A stretch of 37,939 nucleotides of DNA from an uncultured Clostridia bacterium (GTDB lineage: Bacteria > Bacillota > Clostridia > Christensenellales > Aristaeellaceae). The stretch spans positions 1-37,939 of the forward strand of contig CAKUCW010000028.1 of NCBI GenBank assembly GCA_934643825.1, given 5' to 3'. Numbering within the stretch: position 1 is the first letter of the stretch; each line of letters starts with the position of its first letter. Below are positions 32,259 to 37,939 of this stretch, piece by piece. Under the pieces are notes generated by a model. It was not told where the DNA came from, did not search any database, and saw only the letters and a list, made by a program, of their open reading frames with translations. The position numbers and the translations under genes were made by a program.

Positions 32259-32979
32259 CTCTCCTGCCGGGTAGTATCAGGATATCGTCGAAAACATGCT
32301 CCTGCCGGGCATGCAGTTTGCCGAGCTTGAGCAATTCGAGCATCGCCATAAAATACGACACGATCTCGTCACGCGTTACGGCGTCGGAGAGCATGTCGCT
32401 GAAAAGCACCGGACCTTTTTTCAGCCTTGCGGTCAAATTGAACACGCATTGCTCGATGCTGAACCGATCCCGGGTGATCGAGCGGAACACGCGTCCCGGT
32501 TCATCCGCCTCACGCGTCTGCCGCGCAAGGATGCGCTCCAGCGCACGCACAAGCCCATCCAGCGACAGCCCTGTCAGCTCGACCGCCTGCGGCGGAAGCG
32601 GGTATTCCTCCGGCAGCTTGGAAAAAATCTGCATCGCAGCACGCTCGAATTCCTTCATTCGACCCGCGCTTTCCTTGTACAGCTTATATTCCTCCAGCCT
32701 GCGGATGAGCGCCTGCTCGGGCGTCTCCTCGCCCTCCTCCGCCGGCTCGGGCGGACGCGGCAAAAGCGCTCTGGATTTGATTTCCAGCAGCGTCGCCGCC
32801 ATCGTCAAAAACTCGCTGGCGGTATCCATATCCAGTTCGTCCACACTGCCCATCGACGCCAGATACTGCTCGGTGATCTCCGAAACAAAGATGTCCTTGA
32901 TATCGACCTTCGCCTTGGTGATCAGATGAAGCAGCAGGTCGAGCGGGCCTTCAAACTGCTTGAGGGAAACGTAATACAT
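32164..32979 (-). CDS. scpA: Segregation and condensation protein A
   Basis: ScpA is the kleisin subunit that bridges the SMC heads. The 271-residue protein has the typical start FEGPLDLLLHLI, DIFVSEITEQYL, the helix FLTMAATLLEIKSRALLP, a linker rich in Pro and Glu, and the C-terminal winged helix (about 190-235, VSYFMAMLELLKLGKL). The last 35 residues are a Gly/Glu/Asp-rich tail outside the conserved domain and overlap the scpB start. The gene begins three bases after the site-2 protease stop, so translation is coupled. Confidence 0.95.
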   Translation of the reverse strand: MYYVSLKQFEGPLDLLLHLITKAKVDIKDIFVSEITEQYLASMGSVDELDMDTASEFLTMAATLLEIKSRALLPRPPEPAEEGEETPEQALIRRLEEYKLYKESAGRMKEFERAAMQIFSKLPEEYPLPPQAVELTGLSLDGLVRALERILARQTREADEPGRVFRSITRDRFSIEQCVFNLTARLKKGPVLFSDMLSDAVTRDEIVSYFMAMLELLKLGKLHARQEHVFDDILILPGRRDEDGEDGEGEPDGAEQSGESDGEQPGETGAE

Positions 32980-32982
32980 GCC

Positions 32983-33762
32983 TTACCCCCAAATCGCACG
33001 GATCGGCGCAAGCAGCAGCCCCTGTGCGGGGTAGACCACCCAGCTGATGATTCTGCCCAGAATGCCCTGCGCGGAAAGAACCAGCACGATGAGCATGCCG
33101 ATCCGGAACGCCTTCTGGCTGAGCTGAAAGCGCCCCTTAAAAATCAGATCGTTGACGACATGATAACCGTCCAGCGGCGGCAGCGGAATCAGGTTGAACA
33201 CGGCGAGATTCAGGTTGACCAGCGCCGTATATGCCGACAGGCGGACGAGCGGAATCAGCCATGTGCGCTCGATGACCGCGCTGAAATCCGCCTGTGCGCT
33301 TCCGGCAATAACCGACCAAACCGCGTTATACTCATAGCTGACGACCTTGCTCAGCCCGTTGACCTTCACAAAGTCGGCATTCCACATGAACGCGCTGCAA
33401 AGCACCGCCAGATAGGTGAACAGGATAAACAGAATCAGATTCACCGTAATGCCCGCGATGGAAACCAGAAAATCATCCTTATTCCGGTCGCCTTTGAAAC
33501 GATACGGATTGACCGGCACGGGCTTGGCGTAGCCGAAGCCGGCGAAAAACATCAGGATCGTGCCGACAGGATCCAAATGACGCAGGGGATTGAGCGTCAT
33601 GCGCCCCGCACGCTTGGCGGTATCATCGCCGCAGCGATAAGCGACATAGGCATGCCCCCATTCATGGCAGCAAAGACCGATCAGCACGGCAAGCGTTCTG
33701 AAAATTGCCTGATCGAAAAAGGCAAGCGGCTCGCTGAACAGCGTGCGCAGATATTCAAACAT
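32983..33762 (-). CDS. Site-2 protease family membrane metalloprotease (M50)
   Basis: The 259-residue membrane protein has HEWGHAYVAY near residue 33 (HExxH zinc motif) and NLIPLPPLDGYHV near 185 (the NPxPPLDG motif with the zinc-binding Asp). LNPLRHLDPVGTILM is typical of the short YwhC-like M50 group. It would cleave within or near the membrane; the substrate is unknown. Position directly ahead of scpA and scpB is a common arrangement in Firmicutes and suggests one operon. TTGGAGGAAATGAG precedes the ATG. Confidence 0.92.
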   Translation of the reverse strand: MFEYLRTLFSEPLAFFDQAIFRTLAVLIGLCCHEWGHAYVAYRCGDDTAKRAGRMTLNPLRHLDPVGTILMFFAGFGYAKPVPVNPYRFKGDRNKDDFLVSIAGITVNLILFILFTYLAVLCSAFMWNADFVKVNGLSKVVSYEYNAVWSVIAGSAQADFSAVIERTWLIPLVRLSAYTALVNLNLAVFNLIPLPPLDGYHVVNDLIFKGRFQLSQKAFRIGMLIVLVLSAQGILGRIISWVVYPAQGLLLAPIRAIWG

Positions 33763-33919
33763 CTCATTTCCTCCAAGGTATCGGCGGGTAACGGCAAGCC
33801 GCGCCGGACTTCATATTTTTCGCGTAAACTGACAGGGTTCCAACCCGGCACCGCTCCGCGGCGGATCTTACAGGCGTTTCAGATAAAACCCCGCTTTTTT
33901 CTTTGCAGAATACGGACTT

Positions 33920-35863
33920 TCAGCTTTGCCATTTTATCTCAGAAACATAGCCGCTGTCAAGTTCGCTTTCCGCCGGAGCGGCATTGGCGAAGATCCACAT
34001 CATCAGGTCGGTATTCTCCCCGTTGCTTTCATCCTCCATGTACTTCATCACCTGAAGCCGCACCCATGTGTCGTCCTTTTTCTGATAGGTCAGGCAAAGG
34101 ATGCCGTCTTCCAGGATGTGCTGATTGACATCCTCAAAGTCAAACAGCTTATCAAACTCGCCGCACCAGTCTTCCTTGACCAGTTCCCGTTCATATTGCT
34201 TGAGCGCGACAAAGAACATGCCGTTCGCGTTTTCTTCCATCTTTTTGAAGTTCTCCGGGGTAAAAATACAGCGCATCCTGCCCGTTTTCATGTTGACGAT
34301 ATACACACCCTTATAGTGCAGCGCGATGGCTCGCAGAAACTGATCGGTATCCTGCTTTTCCACAAGAATTCGTTCCAGCTGCTCGTTGAGCATGCGCATC
34401 TGTTCCAGATTGCCCGTCCGCTCGTAATACGCCCGTTTATCCCTGCGCATGGCGTTCTCCGCATGGTCTACGGCATCGCCTATGAATTCTCCCTTTTCCA
34501 GCTGATGAAGTCCGATGGATATCTCATAATTCGATTCACGCAAAATCGCTCTGAGCTTTTTCGCGGCAGCCCATCCATCCTTGAACGACATCGTCTTGCT
34601 GAGGATGACAAACTCATCCCCGCCGATGCGATAAATCGTATCCTGCTGAAACACGCTTCTCGACGCGCCCGCTACCGTGCAGAGCATGCTGTCGCCCGCC
34701 TTATGCCCCAGATGATTATTGATTTCATGCAGACCGACCGCATCGATATAGACGCACAGCAGATTTTCCGGCGGCTTTTCGCTGTATCGCTCCAAATCGC
34801 GCTCGAACCGCGTTCGGTTGAACAGCCCCGTCAGCGGATCGCTATGATAAAGCGCGATTCTGTGCATGCTTTCTTCGGAGGCTTCGCTGGCGGCGTCGCG
34901 CAGGACAAGCGCAATCCGCGCATGCTCCGGATCGCAAACTCTGCCCGCCGCGATCATCAGCCCGACCTTATAGAACTTGCCGTCATCCTTCTTCTGACGG
35001 TAGCTCAGGTACATCTGTTTCTGTCCGCCGAAAAACTGCTCCCGCAGATGGGAGAGCGCCGTCAGCCGCAGGTACTCCGCCCGATCATCCGGGTGGATGA
35101 GGTTCTGCGCAACGATGAGGTTATTGAACATGGAGAAGTGGGTTGTCGCATGATGAATCACCGACGGAAAGGGCACATCCGCTTTCGCGATACGCAATTC
35201 GCCGGTGTTCAGGTTCAGCCCGGCAATGACGAGTGCGCTTTCGCCCAATATGCTGAGCGCGTCGCACTCCGTTTGGATATCGCGCAAATCCGCGCCGACG
35301 TAGTCGCCGTTGTCCTGCAAAAGCGCCTTATTTCTCTCCGCAGCCATCTGCTGTTTGCGGCGGAAGCTGTACATCATGGTAGGATTAAACAGCCGAATGC
35401 GATCCTCCGCCCTGCCGCGTGCGGTATCGGCGGCAATCTGGGCGTTGTTGCAGCTCATGGTCACATCCGTTTCGCCTTCTTCGATCACGCAAACGCCGAT
35501 GACCGGACGAAAATCCGCCTGCGGGCATTCCTGATCGAGCGCGGTGCAAATGTTTTCATAAACCTGCAGAATTTGCGCTTTCTCCGCTGTCGGCATGAAC
35601 AGAAAAAAATCATCACTGCCAAAGCGCCCGGCAAGACAGCCTTCCTCCTCTTCCCACTCAAGCAGGACGGACGCAATATGCCTCAGCACACGATCCCCGG
35701 TTCGCTGCCCGAACCAATTGATGAGCAGCTTCATGTGTTCGACGCTGATGGACAGGATGCAGGCTTTACCGTCTATTCCTGCCCGAAGCAGCTTTTGAAT
35801 ATTGGAAATAAAGCTATTCCGCATCATCAATCCAAATCGATCTCTTTCTCTGGTGCTGGACAT
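33920..35863 (-). CDS. Double-GGDEF signalling protein, probable diguanylate cyclase
   Basis: The 647-residue soluble protein has a degenerate GGDEF-like domain (about 30-160; GSDDF at 82-86 in place of GGDEF), a PAS-like region (205-325), a complete GGDEF domain (about 338-480) and another PAS-like C-terminal part (500-647). The complete domain has DPLTGLFNRTRFERDL, DAVGLHEINNHLGHKAGD and RIGGDEFVIL at 412-421. It should make cyclic di-GMP from GTP, with the first domain perhaps as a GTP sensor. There is no EAL domain and no membrane segment. A good promoter lies at 35895. The start follows AGAGGGTCATGCC. Confidence 0.9.
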   Translation of the reverse strand: MSSTRERDRFGLMMRNSFISNIQKLLRAGIDGKACILSISVEHMKLLINWFGQRTGDRVLRHIASVLLEWEEEEGCLAGRFGSDDFFLFMPTAEKAQILQVYENICTALDQECPQADFRPVIGVCVIEEGETDVTMSCNNAQIAADTARGRAEDRIRLFNPTMMYSFRRKQQMAAERNKALLQDNGDYVGADLRDIQTECDALSILGESALVIAGLNLNTGELRIAKADVPFPSVIHHATTHFSMFNNLIVAQNLIHPDDRAEYLRLTALSHLREQFFGGQKQMYLSYRQKKDDGKFYKVGLMIAAGRVCDPEHARIALVLRDAASEASEESMHRIALYHSDPLTGLFNRTRFERDLERYSEKPPENLLCVYIDAVGLHEINNHLGHKAGDSMLCTVAGASRSVFQQDTIYRIGGDEFVILSKTMSFKDGWAAAKKLRAILRESNYEISIGLHQLEKGEFIGDAVDHAENAMRRDKRAYYERTGNLEQMRMLNEQLERILVEKQDTDQFLRAIALHYKGVYIVNMKTGRMRCIFTPENFKKMEENANGMFFVALKQYERELVKEDWCGEFDKLFDFEDVNQHILEDGILCLTYQKKDDTWVRLQVMKYMEDESNGENTDLMMWIFANAAPAESELDSGYVSEIKWQS

Positions 35864-35894
35864 GGCATGACCCTCTTTATGTATATTCCAAATT

Positions 35895-35923
35895 ATTATA
35901 GCATTCCCGGTTTTTGAATTCAA
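35895..35923 (-). promoter_or_regulatory. Sigma-A promoter of the GGDEF gene
   Basis: On the minus strand TTGAAT (35923-35918), 17 bases, TATAAT (35900-35895), 32 bases before the ATG at 35863. Confidence 0.8.
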
Positions 35924-35930
35924 CATTTCT

Positions 35931-35990
35931 GCATTCACTTCCGCCGAAGTCTGCTGAAAACACAGAAAAATCCCACACACGCGGTTGCTT
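35931..35990. repeat. Degenerate single copy of the 95-bp repeat
   Basis: GCATTCACTTCCGCCGAAGTCTG, written here as its parts TTCACTTCCGCC and GAAGTCTG, and later CACACGCGG match the units at 17397, but the opening palindrome is lost. Confidence 0.5.
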
Positions 35991-36012
35991 TCCGCGCCCT
36001 GATCCGCGATAC

Positions 36013-36045
36013 AAAAAACGGGCGTTCCCGCTCAGAACGTCCGTT
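36013..36045 (-). terminator. Terminator of spoIIGA-sigE
   Basis: On the minus strand AACGGACGTT (36045-36036) pairs with AACGCCCGTT (36026-36017), one mismatch, followed by TTTTTTG. It begins 24 bases after the sigE stop. Confidence 0.85.
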
Positions 36046-36069
36046 CAAAATTTCCTTTATGCTCGGTTT

Positions 36070-36801
36070 TTAACCCATCTGCGCCATATCCTTCTGAAGC
36101 CGCGTCAAAATGCGCTTTTCAAGGCGCGAAATATAGCTCTGGCTGATTCCCATCATATCCGCGACCTGCTTCTGGGTCTTTTCCTGACAGCCGCCCAGCC
36201 CGAAGCGCAGACGCACAATTTCCTTTTCCCGCATGGACAGGCGGGAAAGCGCCTTTGCCAGAATCTGGCGCTCAACCGTTTCCTCGATGGATTTATAAAC
36301 CATATCCCCATCCGTTCCCAGAATATCCGAGAGCAGCAGTTCGTTGCCGTCCCAATCGGTATTCAGCGGCTCATCCAGCGAAACCTCCAGCTTCTGTCGG
36401 CTCGTTCTACGCAGGAACATCAGGATCTCGTTTTCAATGCAGCGGGAGGCGTATGTCGCCAGCTTGATTTTCTTATGCGGATCAAACGTTCTGACCGCCT
36501 TAATAAGTCCGATTGTGCCGATGGAGATCAGATCCTCGATGCCGACGCCGGTGTTTTCAAACTTTCTCGCGATATAAACCACCAGCCGAAGGTTATGCTC
36601 GATGAGCGTCTGCCGTGCCGCATCCGGTTCAAGCGCCATACGCGCAAAAAGCGTCTGTTCTTCCTCGCGAGTCAGCGGCGCGGGGAGCGTATCGCTTCCG
36701 CCGATATAGGCGACCGTGCCTTCCGGTCGGATAATCGTCAACGTCGGGCGCGTCTTACGCCATCCCCATCCATGTGAAGTCTGTCTATTCCGCTTTTCCA
36801 T
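36070..36801 (-). CDS. sigE: RNA polymerase sigma-E factor precursor, sporulation
   Basis: Sigma-E directs early mother-cell transcription in sporulation. The 243-residue protein has a pro-sequence of about 31 residues, then the conserved YIGGSDTLPAPLTREEE start of the mature factor. Region 2 includes IEHNLRLVVYIARKFENTGVGIEDLISIGTIGLIKAVRTF and KLATYASRCIENEILMFLRR; region 4 includes MREKEIVRLRFGLGG and VADMMGISQSYISRLEKRIL. The match to Bacillus SigE is close along the whole length. The start at 36801 follows AAGAGGGGGC and is two bases after the spoIIGA stop. No sigG follows, unlike in many relatives. Confidence 0.97.
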   Translation of the reverse strand: MEKRNRQTSHGWGWRKTRPTLTIIRPEGTVAYIGGSDTLPAPLTREEEQTLFARMALEPDAARQTLIEHNLRLVVYIARKFENTGVGIEDLISIGTIGLIKAVRTFDPHKKIKLATYASRCIENEILMFLRRTSRQKLEVSLDEPLNTDWDGNELLLSDILGTDGDMVYKSIEETVERQILAKALSRLSMREKEIVRLRFGLGGCQEKTQKQVADMMGISQSYISRLEKRILTRLQKDMAQMG

Positions 36802-36803
36802 GT

Positions 36804-37568
36804 TCAAGCCCCCTCTTGTCCGTCCCTTTGAAGCAGCGATGCCGGAAAAAGTGCCGGGGCATTCCCCCTCAGTCCCGGCGAAAGCGCCAGCATCGCGCAA
36901 ACCGTCCTCTCCGTCTTTCCCTCGACGATCCGTATTTCATCCGGCGCCAAGCACCACATCATCTGCCTGCCGCCCGCCGTATCCGCAAAAATCGGTCGAA
37001 GCGCCTTTTTCTCAAGTCCCAAGCGTGTTCTTACGCCCTCTTCGGGAACGACGATCACCGGTTTTTGCGTCAGATAATCGCGGAGGCAGTTTCCGCTATC
37101 CACCAGCGCATTCAAATGTATCTCCCGTTCACCGCAGCGAAGCGCAATCCGCAGAAACGGCACCGTTTGTCCCGCTCTACGCGCCCGATTTGTCGCCGCG
37201 GCAAGCGCGAAGACCGCAAACGTACCCAGCAGAAGTCCGGCAGTTTTCGAGCGGAGTGCGCCGCCCAATGCCTGCACCGTTCCGCCCATCAAGCCTGCCG
37301 CGCAGAGCAGCAGCAGCGCCGAGCGAAGCGGTTTTTGCATTGTCTCGCGTCCGCCGGCAATCGCCATCATTCCCAGCGCAACCGGAATCCAAAGTGCGAG
37401 CTGCGCCGGGGCGGGCAATCCTTTTGCCGCCAGCGCCGCGCCTGCGCCGAATCCCGACGCAAGCGCAACGTTTTTCCACCGAATCGGCAGCGCAGCGAAC
37501 CTGAGTGCCAGCAGAAGCATCGCGCCATCGAGCAGCACGTCCATCAGGAAAATCTTTTCTCCCGTCAT
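36804..37568 (-). CDS. spoIIGA: SpoIIGA, pro-sigma-E processing protease
   Basis: SpoIIGA is a membrane aspartic protease in the sporulation septum that cuts the pro-sequence from sigma-E. With the start at 37568 it has 254 residues. The N-terminal half is hydrophobic (about five membrane segments, residues 5-125), beginning KIFLMDVLLDGAMLLL, similar to the KIYLDV start of Bacillus SpoIIGA. The C-terminal domain has ALVDSGNCLRDYLTQKPVIVV with the catalytic Asp157. It is shorter than the 309 residues of Bacillus. No ribosome site precedes 37568 or the alternative ATG at 37577; the putative -10 box lies just upstream. The sigE gene follows after two bases. Confidence 0.9.
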   Translation of the reverse strand: MTGEKIFLMDVLLDGAMLLLALRFAALPIRWKNVALASGFGAGAALAAKGLPAPAQLALWIPVALGMMAIAGGRETMQKPLRSALLLLCAAGLMGGTVQALGGALRSKTAGLLLGTFAVFALAAATNRARRAGQTVPFLRIALRCGEREIHLNALVDSGNCLRDYLTQKPVIVVPEEGVRTRLGLEKKALRPIFADTAGGRQMMWCLAPDEIRIVEGKTERTVCAMLALSPGLRGNAPALFPASLLQRDGQEGA

Positions 37569-37575
37569 GGCGTTC

Positions 37576-37584
37576 ATTATAGCA
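37576..37584 (-). promoter_or_regulatory. Extended -10 box before spoIIGA
   Basis: TGCTATAAT on the minus strand is a perfect extended -10. It would place transcription start at about 37569, next to the ATG at 37568. No good -35 box lies 17 bases upstream. Confidence 0.5.
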
Positions 37585-37643
37585 ACGGAGTCGTTCTTTT
37601 CCTGTCGCTCATCCATGCAAAAAAGCGTGATTTCTCGCGTCCA

Positions 37644-37650
37644 TTCGACA
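37644..37650 (-). promoter_or_regulatory. Spo0A box (0A box) upstream of spoIIGA
   Basis: TGTCGAA on the minus strand is an exact match to the Spo0A-binding heptamer, 62 bases upstream of the -10 box. A weaker TGTCGCT lies on the plus strand at 37603-37609. Spo0A-P activates spoIIG in Bacillus. Confidence 0.55.
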
Positions 37651-37662
37651 CGATTGGGAGAA

Positions 37663-37939
37663 CGATTGGGGCTTTGCCCCAAACCCCACAAGGGAACTCA
37701 GTTCCCTTGACCCTGTCTACGCTGTCGCTTTGCGACAGCTGTTCTTTGGGGATGTGTGATTTGCGATGTAAACCGGGGATTAGAGGGGATTCTTGAACAT
37801 CGGGGACACGATTGGGGCTTTGCCCCAAACCCCACAAGGGAACTCAGTTCCCTTGACCCTGACTACGCTGTCGCTTTGCGACAGCTGTTCTTTGGGGATG
37901 TGTGATTTGCGATGTAAACCGGGGATTAGAGGGGATTCT
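37663..37939 (-). repeat. Modular palindromic element, two tandem copies (F, G), inverted
   Basis: Two 131-base units (37663-37793 and 37809-37939) differ at one base and are 146 bases apart; the window ends exactly at the end of the second. Read on the minus strand each has GCTGTCGC/GCGACAGC, AGGGT, CAAGGGAACT/AGTTCCCTTG, GGGGTT and TTGGGGC/GCCCCAA. There is no gene between 37582 and the end of the window. Confidence 0.93.

Noticed and set aside
1..37939. tRNA, rRNA, integrase, transposase or prophage genes
   Set aside because: Read through both strands; no cloverleaf-like sequence, rRNA motif, DDE transposase or recombinase motif was seen.

Overview
The window looks like chromosome of a moderately GC-rich, endospore-forming Clostridia-type Firmicute. 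The main evidence is a spoIIGA-sigE pair and a SPOCS-domain (SipL-like) spore protein, plus strong AGGAGG-type ribosome binding sites, an scpA/scpB pair behind a site-2 protease, and a CoA-dehydratase activase typical of anaerobes. The genus cannot be fixed from sequence alone. An uncultured Christensenellales/Oscillospirales-like lineage is a guess. I see no rRNA, tRNA, CRISPR array, phage or transposase gene.

Layout. 1-2813: end of a tripartite tricarboxylate transporter operon (tctC partial, tctB, tctA), with a hairpin between tctC and tctB and a bidirectional terminator after tctA. 2916-9557 (minus): UDP-glucose dehydrogenase, a membrane-anchored protein with two repeated domains, an FG-GAP-like protein, a surface protein joining a degenerate class B sortase domain to a C39-like peptidase domain, and the SPOCS/LysM-like spore protein. 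9705-10916 (plus): AEC-family transporter and a small CxxC protein. 11031-15345 (minus): two-gene CoA-dehydratase activase/dehydratase system under a TATAAT promoter whose start site lies in a palindrome. 15933-19794 (plus): NahK-like sugar kinase behind a possible attenuator, then enolase overlapping a TSUP permease. 19979-26758 (minus): metallophosphoesterase, DUF975-CmpB membrane fusion, sugar O-acetyltransferase, M18 aminopeptidase and a DUF2974 lipase-like protein. 27028-30203 (plus): two esterases and an ATP-grasp ligase. 31028-37568 (minus): MscL with a zinc ribbon, scpB, scpA, site-2 protease, a double-GGDEF protein, sigE and spoIIGA.

The intergenic DNA carries three families of structured repeat. 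(i) A 94-95 bp phased tandem repeat occurs at three loci, with a degenerate fourth. (ii) Long foldback elements with related ends occur at 17091, 19841 and 23671, two of them sharing a core in opposite orientations. (iii) A modular three-palindrome element occurs in about seven copies (23907; 30236-30600, three; 30752; 37663 and 37809), and its stem sequences change in a compensatory way from copy to copy.

How the genes work together. SpoIIGA should process pro-sigma-E, and the SPOCS protein belongs to the same mother-cell programme. ScpA and ScpB form the kleisin part of the SMC complex. The dehydratase pair is probably an ATP-driven electron-transfer system of unknown substrate. The esterase-esterase-ATP-grasp group and the pseudo-sortase/C39 protein are the best candidates for undescribed biology, together with the covarying repeat family.
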